From the NCBI RefSeq assembly GCF_020536995.1, contig NC_068359.1, positions 107,393,257 to 107,457,256 on the forward strand: DNA of 64,000 nt, written 5' to 3'. The notes beneath the pieces are model-generated. The model was not told where the DNA came from. It was given only the letters and a program-made list of their open reading frames with translations, and made no database searches. Numbering within the stretch: the first letter of the stretch is position 1; every line of letters begins with the position of its first letter. Positions 50,577 through 64,000 of this stretch are shown piece by piece. A program made the position numbers and the translations under genes. This stretch comes from Dreissena polymorpha (Eukaryota; Mollusca; Bivalvia; Myida; Dreissenidae).

Positions 50577-53154
50577 GTAAGCGCCTATCAATAACAATAA
50601 TAACGCTTATGTAATTAGAATACCATGTCAGATTTAGCTTTCTTACCAATGTCAGATTATATGTTTTTATAGTGTTGCTTCTTTAGAATTGGTGAAATAC
50701 CTCTTCAAGCAAATATTTTTTTGTTAGGATCCTGAAGGCTCAATGAGTTATCGCGATAGGTCACTTGTATATGTTTGCAAACGGTTTGCGAAGAAGAAAT
50801 ATACATTAGTAAGGCGATAAAATTTTAACTAAGATATTATGCAAAAGGAAAACATATCTACTTCATTTAAATAAAGGATAACAAGCCTATTTGACATTAC
50901 TGTCAATCGAAATAACAGTTCATGCTTGTCAGCTCATGAATTCAGCTTATTTTGTTCTCAAGTAGTCATCGTCAGCGATATTGCCAATGAAAAAGAACTT
51001 AATGTTTTACAGCGATAATAAGCCAAACTGAAATCTGTTGTGCCATCGTGTGGAATAATGAAAGAATAGCGTTCTTGCGACATGCTAGCTAATGAGAGTA
51101 CCGAAGGTTACATGTTGGAACTAATTTTATTTTCTCTGTGTCGGTGCACTTTGTTGCTTTTTGTATCAGACGAGTGAAAAGACACATACAACCTTTTATA
51201 TTCTTATGCGTTGTTGGAAATTTAATTAATTGCGTGGCGTCGTTAAACTATCAATATTTTAATTGTTCAAAATGCACGCTTTTATTCTATGCGTTGGTCC
51301 GAACACTTGTAATTGAATGTAATTAAAGTGAATCATGTAGCTGTAAAAATGAACACGGATCAACGAGAATGTTTTTATTGATTTTTATTCATTTAAAGTA
51401 TTTGTAACTCAGATAGCAATAATTTGTGGAACAGAAATAATTGTCCTAAATCTTTAAAATTGTGGTCGATGTGTAACAGGCTATACAATTTATATGTGGA
51501 CATACATATATTTAGAAACACGACATTTCATATATTGAAGTCTGCTTCACAAATAACTGTTGCGAGAACACCGAACGCACAATATTAAACATCGAAAGAA
51601 AAACCTTATAATATGAATGAAACGCTCTTTGGTGTAAATTATTCACCGAAATACTGTAAGGAAATTAAACGCTTGGAAAGCAGTTTGTCCTAATTTTCCT
51701 TTATGGGTTAGGTGGTAATAATTTAACCTAACAAAAGCAGCAAAGGAATGTAACTCATGCGCGACGCAATCCTTTATCCGCTGACAATATATATGTCCAC
51801 GGCCATTACAGGGAAATCTATTCATTGCCAGAACATCGTGAACACTTTGATTATTTCGTCCTTCGTATTGAATGAATTGCATTCCTTTGAATTGGGTCGA
51901 GTAATGGCAAAATATATTCGACTGAAATGAGTTCAGTTCGTGTTTTAAATTACCTCAAAGTAATTCCGAAGATAATAAAAAAGAAAGAAATGGTCGTTTT
52001 ATTATAACTAGTTAACTTGTAATAGGTTCACAGACTTTTCATTGATTATACATGTTTAGTTTGTCGCAACTTTTATTATATTGAATTGAAAAAGAATACA
52101 ATCCGTTACATGTTTAGCTGTATGTTTTGTTTCAGACAGCATTTGATAGAAGCATACTATTGTGTTTTGCCTACATATTGAGAAGGTGATGTAGCTCTGT
52201 TTGAAAAAAAAGACACTATTTGATCGTAGTAGATGCATCTCTGGAACTTGTAAATACGACTTTACAATATTTTTGTCATGTATACTGTTTATATTTTAAT
52301 TTAAATGTAAAAGCAATACCAGTACAACTAATTCATCAACATTCTAATGAGCTATTTCATTTCTTACTAACTCATTTTTAGAGAATGGCTTGAAGCATTG
52401 TGTAGTTTTTTTCTATTCTGGTTAAATGACCATGTTATATCGCATTAAAACCTAACATGTTCGTTTGCACGCGTTTTTACTTTGTTGTCAGTCAATATTG
52501 TAATTGCAGAATAATCTTTCCATATTTGTCTATTTAATCTCTTTAATTAAAGAAACGATTACAAAGATATGATTTTTTTAATAAGATATATACAAACCTG
52601 TAAAATAGCTAATATTTTTTAAATCAACGAAGCCTTTTGTACGCTTGGGCATTTAAATTTTTTTTAAAGCAAATATGGTAGATAACTGGATTAGTAGTAG
52701 GAAGCTTAAAACAATTAATGTGTTAGTCACATTTTGTGAAAACTGCGGTATATTTTACAGTTTTGCTTTAATTTCCATTGACGATACCAGGTTATGCTTA
52801 TCTTATAGGATTAACTCCTCACGAGAATGTGAATGCGTTACTTTAAGTTATATACTTTCGTCCAAACAATCGAAATGCGTCATGTTTATATTAACACGGT
52901 TTTATATAATTCACGAGTATGCAGTCCATAGGGAGTATTTCTCATCTATATATGAGTTTTTTTCCTGTTAACGTTAAACAAAAAGAGAAAGCTGTGAGTT
53001 TGATGGTTTGCTCACAAAGTCACACATGTGACAAAAAAGCGAAATTCCTGAATACATTTATTTTTGTTTCAATTAATCTTTCATGTTGTTAATAACATTT
53101 TCCCCACTGGTCCGTATATGTTTAAATGGGCTAATGATTCAATTAAAAACAGTA

Positions 53155-53410
53155 CCTAGATAATTAAAATCATCAACTGCGTCGATTGGTTGGCTATTCT
53201 AGGTCCTTTTGTTCATGTGCTAATAGTGCCTGCGTTTTCGAAAAACGACTATTTTTGTTTTTGTAGAATTTACAGTTAAACACCATGAACCACAATATGA
53301 AAACAGAAGATCTTAGTGCCTCTGAGTTTCTTCAGGAGTTTTACCTATAATAGCCATATCATCAGTAAATATAGAAGGCATGAAGTTCTAGTTTGCCTTC
53401 ATGAAAACTA
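53155..53410 (-). pseudogene. LINE reverse-transcriptase fragment
   Basis: On the minus strand the translation shows IFTDDMAIIGKTPEETQRH (catalytic block, ADD changed to TDD), then LLFSYCGSWCLTVNSTKTKI with VVFRKR, and finally AVDDFNYL. This order (FADD, then WxLxVNxxKTK, then F-x-YLG) is the late palm and thumb of a non-LTR retrotransposon RT. There are at least two stops and a likely frame change before AVDDFNYL. Only about 85 residues are left; a little more decayed sequence may extend to about 53700. Confidence 0.75.
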
Positions 53411-56400
53411 TTGCTAAAACGTTTAGTTAATGGCTGCGGTCAAAGAATGCTAACTTTTGGAATGAATCGCAAAATCGCCGAGTGTTTCTGATATATTATA
53501 TATGGAGTGTACATTGAATCGGATACAAGCATCACGTTTCCTTTTCAACCAATGGTATAAGCAGATTGTTTTCATCCTGATTAACAAGATAAGGGTTACG
53601 ACTGATTTGTGTCAACACTTCACTTTCTGTATCAATAAGGAAATTGAAGGGTTTATGGCAATGGAGGCCGTATAGAGTCAATCAAATAAAGGCATGATTT
53701 TTGTTTACGGTCAGTCCCAAGCGGTTTTATAAGATCTGCGTACAAATGTATAACCGAGGCGTCTTTGGGAATCTCCGATTAATAAAAACAATATTTAACA
53801 GAGAGCTTTTGCATATTAACCAAAACCTATTATGTAAAAGAAATAAGATTTCATTTGTTTAAATTAGGTTTGGTATACTGTATGATTATGGGTTTGTAGT
53901 ATAAAGCACTGTTAACAAATTATGTTTAAAGGTGTGTATTTAAACAACGTTCATTCAACTTTTTAATTTGAAAAAAATACAGCTCATTTAAAAGGTACTG
54001 AGCAGAACATTCAATTTAGAAAGATAATTTAGAAGTGGAATTGAAAAAACAATTATTTTCATTTACTGAAACGTATCGTGACAAGGTTACATTCCTTTAA
54101 TATTCTTAATCCGTTCATCAAGGGGTAAACTAATACACGGCAATTGTTATTAAGTGTTTGATTTCGTACTTGATTAGAAATATTTGCCAATTTGATAAGC
54201 ATATTAAAAAATAAATTTATATCATTTTATTTTCTATCGAACTCCTCAAAGTTTGCTTTAATAACAAGCAGCAACCTGTTAAATTAACACGTTCAATTAT
54301 TGCACTTAATGTCACAAATTATTGACAAAATTTCCAGCCTGTTGTCTCTTTTCGTCGAAATATTGTCAAACGGTTTCGTTAAGTCCTCCTTTAGTGCATA
54401 TTTGTATTCATTGAGAAAAAATAATTCTTAAGGTTTCTTCATTGCGAGATGCCAATTTTTCTGTTCTGAACTCAGGTCTTTAAATACGCATTTGCATTTT
54501 GGAAATGCAGAATATTCATAACTAATTCCATGAAACAGATTTGAATATAAAGACGACTGTTTATTCCAAATGTTTTTAGTATTACAAACACAACATGAAA
54601 TACGTTTTTAAGTCATTTGGAAATTTGGTTAAACTAATGTATATATAGTGCCCATATGTGTGTAACTGAACGTTTATTATACGATAACTTATAACAGGCT
54701 CTGAGGAAGGATGGAGATTAGTAAAGATCCTATTCTTCTTATCAATTTTAATTTTAAGGCGTTAACCGAAGACTTTTGATTTAATTTAAGCGTTTTACTT
54801 GTTGCTACATAACAATATATTACAGTACCGCTTTGCAACATTTGCTACATTATTAGTCTCCTGTGGATTTCACGGTTTTGCAAAAATCTATCGGACGTAT
54901 ACAATGTAGATACAATTATCTCCGGATTATGTTGCAGAAGTTTCAATACCTCAAATTTGTTTTCAACATTAAACACAAACATACTTAAGGCAACAATATT
55001 GCTCCTGACATTCAAATCGTACAATCAATGTGTATTTTGTTCGCAGAAAAGAGAGCACTAGGTCTGTGTTTTGCTGATAATACGTTTAAATGTTACATGA
55101 GTACGTTGCATATGCACATACGGAATGATAAAGCTGAAAATTAAAATAAGTAAAGACGAAATTATTGTCATTTTATAACGAGACATACGGCAGATTAAAT
55201 TATTGCTAATATTATGATATAAGTGTTCACATGTACAAACAAACGCAATATAGTTAAATTAATTCAGACAGTATACACAGTAGGTATTCATAAATTTATG
55301 TCAGTATGTGGTAATAACATTCTCGGTCGAGACGGCATCATACACTTGTTCTAAGGAGTACGGTTAGGACAAATAAATGCATGACACATAATTTATGTGT
55401 TTATTCAACCTTATTGTTATGAGCATGGACAACCAATGAAGATGTACACACAAATATATAAAAAGCGTATAACACAAACGCAATGTTTGAAGTTTACACG
55501 ATTTAATGTATTTACATGACACAGCTTTTAACATGCTATTCGTCAGTAAAATCACATGATTAAATACACATCGAGTTTATTGATAATTACGGAGGTTATT
55601 GAGTAGTTCGTAATAAATAATTTTCGACATTTGTTAAATATTAAAAATTTAAATAAAGTAATACAGTGGACCAAAATAACACTAAAGACCACACATACAT
55701 AATGACGAGTATTTCATTTCTACTCATGTTTCAACGTTTCAAAAATTAAGCCCGCTTATGTACATAAAGCTAGACATCTGCTGACAGTTAAAATAAAAGC
55801 CAAAATAATTTCCTTCATAGTAGCACCCTTTTCTGTACAACCTTTACTATAAATTTGATCAGAAAAAGAGAGATGCAAAAAGAGAAATACATACACAAAA
55901 GTTCAATAACTATAGACGAAATAAAGTAACACATTTAATAACCCGGTAAACAGAAATAATAGAATCCTTAATAATTCGTATTTAATGGATGCTTGCAGAC
56001 CAGTGCAGCATAATAAATGCATAGTATACATGATTACAAATAAGCATAAGCATGTAAGCAAATGTATTTGTTCATAAACCGGTGTATTATAAGAAAAGTG
56101 TCTTTAAGGTTAGTCACTCATAAGAAGAATGGTGAACGTCTGAAGCATTTGATGTTGATTATTACAAATGCATGCAATTAATACGTTTCTACTTTCAGTA
56201 GAAATGTTTTTGCTTAAATGCAGATACTAAAATAACAACATGTCTTGACCATAATGAATGGCTTATTTTCTGTTTCATCGAATGAATTTCTGCTTATATA
56301 ATTAGGTGTCATTATAAAAATATAATCCGTTTTATTCGTGACGATTTGCTTAGTACCAATTGAAGGGAACAGTACTTCTTTTCTTGATGAAATGAAGAGA

Positions 56401-58906
56401 AAATTATACAGCAACACTCACTAATAATCCCGATTCTGAATTCATTTATGCATTTTCAGAATAAGTGTTTGTTACGGGAGTCATGACCGTTGTTAAGGAC
56501 TGAGATTGGTTTGCATTTGACGAGAATATCAATGAGATACCTTTGCCGGAAAACATTTTGCTTCAATGATTAACAACACCTTCAAAGCGCGCTGCTTTTC
56601 ATCTTTTCGCCAATTAAAGCTGAAAGACAAATGGCATCAGGTTCACAATGATTTTTGCAAAAGTTTTATTCTGAATATGTATTGAGGTTATTGCGTTCAA
56701 TTGCCATTGTAAGATTTAATTTTAGAACAGAGTGTACGCGGTTATCATTATATGCATGGTATGTCAGAGGTAATAAGACAAATCTATCTCTACGAATGTG
56801 TTGTTTCTGGACAAAAATGTGTTTGATGGGAGACTCATACATTCTTCACACTAATTAGTGTCGTCTTTGAAAAAAGTGATATGTAGAGGTTATTGTCCTC
56901 GCGCTAGCAATGGTACCGTCTTTTAACTGATTGAAGACAATAGCAATAGCTCAATGTATTGTTATGTCGTCATCATGCAACTACAGTGTATTAAAACTGA
57001 TTGTACTTGTCATCAAAAGAGACAAAAAGCTTTGAAAAAATATTTTTATCGTAATTGACTTACACATCTCATTTTATTTTGAAATGTTTTTTCCTTGTCA
57101 AGCAAAGATCTAATTTAGATTTTTGATATCACAGGTTTTTCCCATTTTTAACAAATTCAAATAACTTTAGCCAATTAAATTTTTGTTTTATTTATCGATT
57201 CTGTTTGTTCTATTTAATGTTTAAACAATGAAGTATCCTTCTTTTAACTGATGTTGTTGATATTGATGAAGAACTCTTAAAAACCTTTGGAACAATTCTT
57301 CTGCTAAGATAAAATAAAAACTTTCTTTGTGAGTTATTCGTTATCGTTACAGAAGCGACAGCTGTAAAAAAATACTTGCTTATATCCTTCTCAAGGTAAA
57401 AAACAATCATTTAATATATTTTGTATAGCTACACACAAATACATTGTGCGTGTGTCCTTTTCAATTTAGTGTTTAAACAGTTTGCAATTCACAAATCTTT
57501 CGGGTATATCGTGATTGAAAACTTGATTATTAAAACATAATTGACACAGTGTTTTATTTTAAAATAGTGTCACAAGACTTGCGCCGGCCAACACTTATAT
57601 TAGTACCCATAATATAATATAATATTAACATTTTATATCACGACAATTTTTAATTTGAATAACCATTATTTGATGATGTCATACATATATTAAATATACG
57701 AGAAGAGGTTGCTTTTGTAGCATCGTCTGTAGTGGATAATACAAATTCTGTTCTGTACACAATCATTTGAAAATTCTTAAGGAAATCATTATGTAACAAC
57801 AGTAAAGTTTTTTTATGAGGCTTGCAATTAAGGTTTAGTTCAGTGTTGGGCATACCCGTTCTTATCAAACAATAATCATATACCGTGAAGCATGATGTAC
57901 GAGTGTATTGGTTTTATATGAACCATTATTAATATATGAATTAAATAAACACTGAGAACATAATGGATAGAAGAGTAAGCCGTTTCTATCATAAAACTTC
58001 AGCCGCGCATACGTGTCCTAGTTACACGTGGTATCCCCCTTTACGTCCCCGTGATCTCAACATTAATAACTAGCATCTCAAAATAAATGTAACAAGTTTA
58101 TGAAATTAAATACAGTCATTAAAACACTGAACAATTACATACATTTGTTCTCACATGGCATGCTTATTGTTATTATGATACTGAAAAGGATTGAAATATT
58201 GTTGGAGCATAGCGCAAGACATTGGTACCATATGTTGAATGTAGGTCTACAATGTGTATTTCAAAGTCAACAACTAGTTCATATTACTTTATTTTATTCA
58301 ACTTTGGCAAAAACGCAATGGATATATCTACACATTAATTGACGGTCGGAATTTCGATCATATTTAGTTGACGTTAAAATGATACTTAAACAGATTTTGT
58401 CGATTAATGATGAAAATTCAACAATCAGTGAAGATCAAAGTGCGTTCGATCCTCCGAATATACCGTAGTTCTCAAAAAGCCTCAGTAAAATGCGTCAGAG
58501 CGATTAGGTAGACGTAGTAAACACATTACCACAATTCAAGATACATGTACTTACATACTTTGAGGTGATTGAACAATTAGTTTAGTCATAGGATGCTAAA
58601 TATTCTGTAAACAATGCAGTCTCACATATTTCTTACTTCTATTAGCAGTATTATCGCTATACCATGTTGGTTTTTGATATTTCCACAGCCATTTTGGTAT
58701 TTTTTCCCTCCCCAGAATATTATGTTTCTTACTCTTTCATCAAAACGTTGTTGTCTTTTATATTGAGTTATAATTTTAAGACAGTTTACTGTGTTTATTT
58801 ATATCGCTTTTGTTGCTGATTTGTGTTTAGATGAATTTTAAGCTAAAATACATGTGCATGCTAATCCTGCTTCAATTGCAATGCATAATGTTACTTTTCC
58901 GGCTAG

Positions 58907-59104
58907 ATTGAACTTTACCGGTACTCAGTTGTTTACCACTATCGACAAAACGGTATCGGCGGTAGCCCCTGATACTAAGAAAATATATAGGATAGAACTG
59001 ATTATTAGCTGTTGCGTTAGGTGTTAGGTTTTAGGTGTTGCGCGCTTAGCAACAATAATATTATACGCTTTTCCATTCTTTTTTACGTATCGGTAAAGTT
59101 CAAT
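58907..59104. mobile_element. Small TIR element
   Basis: 'attgaactttaccggta' at the left is mirrored by 'tatcggtaaagttcaat' at the right, with 14 perfect terminal bases. About 200 bp long with a 'gttaggtgttaggttttagg' motif in the middle. No obvious target duplication and no coding frame. Confidence 0.55.
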
Positions 59105-59534
59105 GGTCCCACTTTTACTTTCAGATCTTTTGGTTGTGTTTGTGCAAAAAAATGTATACAGTAAAAACTTAGAACAGTGGTCAGTCAAGGGAAATTTTCA
59201 AAGTGACCGTTGTCGACGAATGACCGCTATTCTAGGATCACCACTTTTTAGATGGTTGGTCAGTTGGTAGTATTGCCACGTCGTTACCCCACCCAGTCAT
59301 TCGCACATAGTGTAAAATAAAGGCTCATTGCCGATAACTAGGCGTAAGCATAATAACATAAATAATTTATATTAAATAATACAGAATAATGTCTTATAAA
59401 TTGATTAAATTTCAATTTTAAAACTGAATCTATGACTTTATCAACGATAGAATTGTTGTTTACTAATGCACCTCATTCATTTAGTAACTCCGAGAGTTCG
59501 TATTACATTCATAGGGACTTATTTTTAAGTAAAG

Positions 59535-59600
59535 ATTGCCACGTGTCATTGACATCACGTCCAATCAAATATAAAAATGGACTCGCTGTCATAAACCGAA
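59535..59600 (+). promoter_or_regulatory. Possible second TATA promoter
   Basis: CACGTG at 59540, CCAAT at 59561 and TATAAAAA at 59570 are in typical promoter order. There is no recognisable exon or donor downstream, and such motifs arise by chance in AT-rich DNA. Confidence 0.2.
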
Positions 59601-61618
59601 AGTACGGTTATACTGCATCGTTCTAATTCTATGAAAAAGACGCCACAATCTTGTTTAAAATATTTAGTTTTCAATAAAAGTTATTGCAATGCCTTTTATA
59701 TTTTTTCCTGAACAGGCAATCACTTATATACATTTACCGTCTTCTTATAACACAACTCGCCAGCTTAGTGTTGTTTTTAACACCTTATCCGCGATAAAGA
59801 TCTTTTTACTTTGTCAAGCGCTTATGCTTAGTCGTTATGAATGGGGCAAAAACTGGCTTATAATACACATTCTTATTTTTACGTGCACCTGTTTCGTTTA
59901 TGTTCTTAATTTTCGTGACTCGAAACAACTGACGCGTGACCGTTGTTTTCAGTTCAAACATGAATTCCGGAGTGAAATACTTCTCTTTATACATCAATAA
60001 CATATAATATTGCATTTTGGTTTGTGTCAGCTTATGTCTTGTAAATTGATATCAGGCCACCGCGGGCTTTAACTTATGTATATGTACAAGGAATAAAGTA
60101 TTACTGTGGATATTTCAAGAGACACTTGGACCAAGATCACAAACAACAGCACCTTATATTAAATTGATTGTTAGTTTTCTTGGTCCAATAAATCCTCACA
60201 CGGTCACAGAATAATAGCACATAAATACCATCCATATGTATTAGATAGGTAATTACGAAATGTGTTTTGGTCATATCCCTCGAAACATAAGACAAAACAT
60301 TGATTTTCTGGGCGTTTCGCGAATGATCCTTTATATAATGTATATGGTCAAGATATTGTGTTGAGGTTCATTAAGAAGGCATTACCTAGTATGTGCTCAA
60401 ATGGTAACATTAGAGACAAATAAACTCCAAAGAAAAGATAATCATGAAAGAAATTCGATCTATAATCCGCTAATCTGTTATTAAGGCAAGTGACCAATAA
60501 CCATCGTTTTATTGGTCATAGCATACAACACAACACTTTATCTAACATTGGTTAAAATTGGCATCAACGCCATTTAACGGCGGACCAAAAGCATTGGGGG
60601 TTTAACGAATAGTCATTTGAAAGACGCGACAAACCTTACACTGTTCCTGATAAATTGGCAGCACAAATCATCTTATGTGGATGAGATTGAGCATTCACAA
60701 AAAAATTATTCACCATTTTGGTTGTTATTTATTATTAATGTAGCAGTATAAAGGTAGGCAAATGTTAATAGTTTTGGAAACAACATGAAACATTGACTTG
60801 GAATTGTGGGACACAAAACTGTTATATACAACCTTACAAATCTATACAAAACAGAAATGTGATATACATGTGCTATATGTGACATACAATGAGGTCAGTC
60901 CGTATAAAAAAGAGATGTGTGAATATTTTAGGAGAAAAAAATGTCCAATTATATATATTGTACTGTCACACGATAACAAAAACACACCATATTAAAGTAT
61001 CGAAAGATTTATTTGGTTTACTTGGATTCATTTCGGGATATATATTGTGCTTTACCTTTTATCAAGAACCCGTTATATATAAATATAACCATTTTTATCA
61101 CGGTTTTCCACTTATGTTGTAACCAGAAATCAACAGTGAGTAGAACAGTGCCGTTATATAATCAAATATTAAGGCTCAGCAATCGCAAACAAAACAGCTC
61201 ATTTAATCTGTATTCCCATCATGAACGTCAATTTGTTCCAGACATCATGCCTAATGAATAATAACCGCGTGATGCTTTCTGCCTTTACGGTTGTAGCAAA
61301 ATGGTATCTTGAAGCAAACGTGTGTGTTTTAGCTGTTTAGCGGAAACTGTTACATCGACATGAGTGGCTGTTAGCAATGTCCCAAGACGGCGATAATCTT
61401 GTTTCAAATTTGGAATATCAAAAGGTTGAAATGATGCTTCATTAATGGAGAAATTCTGGCGAGGAAATGCGTTTTTCTTGCCTGATCATACAGATAATAA
61501 ACTCTTACCAGATTAAATTAGTTACGTATGTCTATGTCAATCGTTTACAACCTTATATACTGCGTATTCATGGTTTCTTGTGTACCGTACTTGCCTAATA
61601 TTTGCTTGATGCTTATGA

Positions 61619-62101
61619 TTAAAGCGAGATTATAGGATTTTTTAATAGGTGTTAAATTGTAATATATTGATAAAATATGTGACAATAACACAAAACAGGC
61701 AAGAAAAATTATACATTGAAGACGAGTTAAATAAAATGCAGCAAAGACAAATTAGCGCCTCGAGCCGATTTTTCGTACATATTTTCCTTCAATAACCAAA
61801 GCATTGGTCGTTTTAGTAAGTGTTCGTGTGTCGTATGAATAGATGTCGTTGCATGAATTTAAAATGAACCGTTAAACTAAATTTAGATTCACATCGTGCA
61901 TGCATGATTTACATGCTGGCACATTCGACTGTACAGACATTTCGATTTCAGAATTAAATATCTGGCTTATTTCGCATTTTTCGACACAAGTTCTTCTTAA
62001 TTTTTATTTTAATTTATATTGAAATAAATGTTTAATAAGTTTTTTTACACATTATATATAATTTGATAAATATTTGACAACATCGTATAATCTCGCTTTA
62101 A
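61619..62101. mobile_element. TTAA-bounded MITE
   Basis: The ends are TTAA-AGCGAGATTATA and the inverse TATAATCTCGCT-TTAA. The interior contains 'aactaaatttagattcacat', also present in the element at 12229-12782, so the two are related subfamilies with diverged ends (AGCGAGATTAT against AGTGATATTAT). Confidence 0.65.
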
Positions 62102-64000
62102 GTAAAGTGTATGATTGATATTGTGCGTTTCCAAGAACAAAGAAATTCTTATGTTATTTATTGAAAACTCTTGCATGACAATTAGACTTGATCTTTAGTG
62201 TAAAAACCCATTATGTGTTAGGGGGTATTATCGACATATGTGATTCTTGAATTGTATACATTATGAACTGGATTCGTCAGTCCGTCTGCACGAACATATA
62301 TGCATCCCTAAAGTTGGGGTAATCAACTTGCCTCATATGGCTTGGTGGATTTTGCTCAAACTTTCCCAATCAAAAGACTTAAAAAAAATCAAAAAGTTAG
62401 CACAGTTTTGCCTGATAACAGTTTGGGCAAAAAGGTTTCCTTGAACTTCTTTTCTACTTCAGAATATATAATTCCTTAAATTGTGTGAACCCATACTTGC
62501 AAAAACATGATCAACTGCAAATTATTTACAAAAAGTTAATTGTAAGGGATAGATTTCTAGCAGCGAATCATTTTTACAGAACTTATTAAGGCCATCTTCC
62601 TCGTTTTTTTACACGGGACACAATAATAATTACACCGCAATTGCGTGTGCAATGATGGCTTTTTCACTTTTACAAGTATATATAAATATTAGTTTATGAG
62701 GAAGCAAGTTTTCTCTGACTCACTTTTCCATTCACTTGGTGTAAATCATGGTGGTTTGAGGTTGCTTACTTTTGTGATGAATAAGGAGAATTATCGTACA
62801 AATGTGACGTTTTAACTGTTTCTAAAGAAGCAATACTATGAGCGATCTTTTTCTTCTTTATAGTCGAGTATAAGTGTTCTGACTGTATTGTTACATTACA
62901 CCACTCTTCTGAATAATCATAGGGTGTGTGTATATTAATGATTTGGATTACCATTAAGTATCAATAAAACTAATGTTTTTTTAAGTGTACGATCAAGTTT
63001 TAATTTTGTTCTACACTTTTATGTTGAACTTCCCAAACTAGATAATATTGTATCTTGTACAGATTTAACGTATGTCATAATATACTTATAGCTTAAGCAC
63101 TTAATCGTTTTAATAGATTTTCGATACATGCGACACTAGGACAAAATATTATTCGACTCACGCATCATGTTTTCATTTGTCTTTTCCTATCTCCATCGCT
63201 AAGATTCATTAAAAACTTCTGAGCTGCGCATATAGTTAGTTATTTATACCAAAGTAAGTGTGAGGTTCGGCTAGCCGTTAATCCGTCAAATGATTTGTAA
63301 CATGGGCGTTTTTTGACCATTTTATGTTTCCAAGTAATGTATATGTACAATTATCTGCCCTGGTTTCACTGTTAAATATATTAAGGCCATGACAGAGTGT
63401 GTAATAAAATATTATTATTGCGTATTCCAACATAATAATACAAAATCAATGACTCAAAATGTGTGACGTACAATTCCTAAAATTAGTTAAGACTAGTAAA
63501 CAGTAATTGATAACCTAATTTAAATCTTATTGTTATGTATATATGTATTTCCTTTTTCCGGAAGTATTGATAATACTGTTTTTCGCAAGATAATAAAACA
63601 TAATTTTAAGACCATTTCTCTAATTTGCATTAAAAATATATAAATAAAAAAATTAATTTACATTATTTATGATTATTATTTTTTTCTTACAAGTATTAAA
63701 CAGATTCATTTTATCTCGAAATTTAGTTCGTCTACATTAAAATGAATATAGAAATACAAAGCAATTATATTTTAGTAATGTATTGCGTTCGTTCTTAAAG
63801 TACTTTCTTGATATTGTAATTCATAAAACGTCTTCTCAAATAATTGACCATCGAAATCGTTGATGTTAGTTTAAATCACTTGTGGCAAACGATTTAATTA
63901 TCTCGTTTACTCATTCTATTGCATGTCATATATCGTTAAAACAAATATTAGCATGAGATCTCTTTTGTTTCTTGGAACTGTTGTCAAACTGTATCGGTAT

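Larger units (their letters stand above)
50577..64000. other. Long gene-poor stretch, possibly intron 1 of an unseen gene
   Basis: AT-rich with many stops in all frames. Apart from the LINE relic, the two TIR elements and the possible second promoter listed separately, I see no gene, RNA or tandem array here. The short open frames scattered through it have no recognisable motifs. Confidence 0.35.

Overview
This 64 kb window is animal nuclear DNA: AT-rich, with short exons joined by GT-AG introns, long gene-poor stretches and a heavy load of small dispersed repeats. The repeat types (GGGGGCATA-ended elements built on a 'gaccttgacctttgacc' core, an AAAGGGGCC-ended element with a tRNA-like core, a TTAACCCATTTATGCG-ended MITE) are ones I associate with bivalve molluscs, most likely a dreissenid mussel. 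That attribution is from memory. The protein evidence alone supports only an invertebrate animal.

Layout. 1-2.6 kb: a decayed tandem array and TTAA-ended MITEs. 2.6-5.1 kb (minus): the first three coding exons of a cationic amino-acid transporter (SLC7A CAT family); the rest lies left of the window. 5.1-15.6 kb: dispersed repeats, including three consecutive copies of one foldback element (8.3-9.7 kb), a GC-rich foldback (10.7-11.3 kb), a cluster of TTAA MITEs (11.7-12.8 kb) and a foldback with tandem-repeat arms (13.4-14.3 kb). 15.6-19.1 kb (plus): a six-exon gene for a small secreted protein with a probable BRICHOS domain. 20.5-27.2 kb: a 6.7 kb PIF/Harbinger DNA transposon with matching terminal inverted repeats, a decayed MYB/SANT-like gene and a decayed DDE transposase gene facing each other; younger repeats sit inside it. 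30.2-34.6 kb (minus): a complete three-exon gene for a 311-residue protein I do not recognise. 33.5 kb, inside its first intron: a telomere-motif foldback with a perfect 9-bp target duplication. 34.6-43 kb: mostly intergenic, with microsatellites and TTAA MITEs. 43.1-45.8 kb: a 2.3 kb array of a ~36-bp minisatellite followed by nine copies of an exact 41-bp one. 45.8-64 kb: almost gene-free. It holds one convincing TATA promoter with an untranslated first exon (50.4-50.6 kb, plus), a LINE reverse-transcriptase relic and two small TIR elements.

The genes do not form a pathway. The main signal is transposon biology: at least five terminal-sequence types of TTAA-bounded non-autonomous elements, several foldbacks and one recognisable Harbinger parent. 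I saw no retroviral, LTR or Polinton remains, no CRISPR array, no rRNA and no intact tRNA gene. I found no clear new biological system. The best candidates for something undescribed are the 311-residue gene, the foldback families and the abutting minisatellites.
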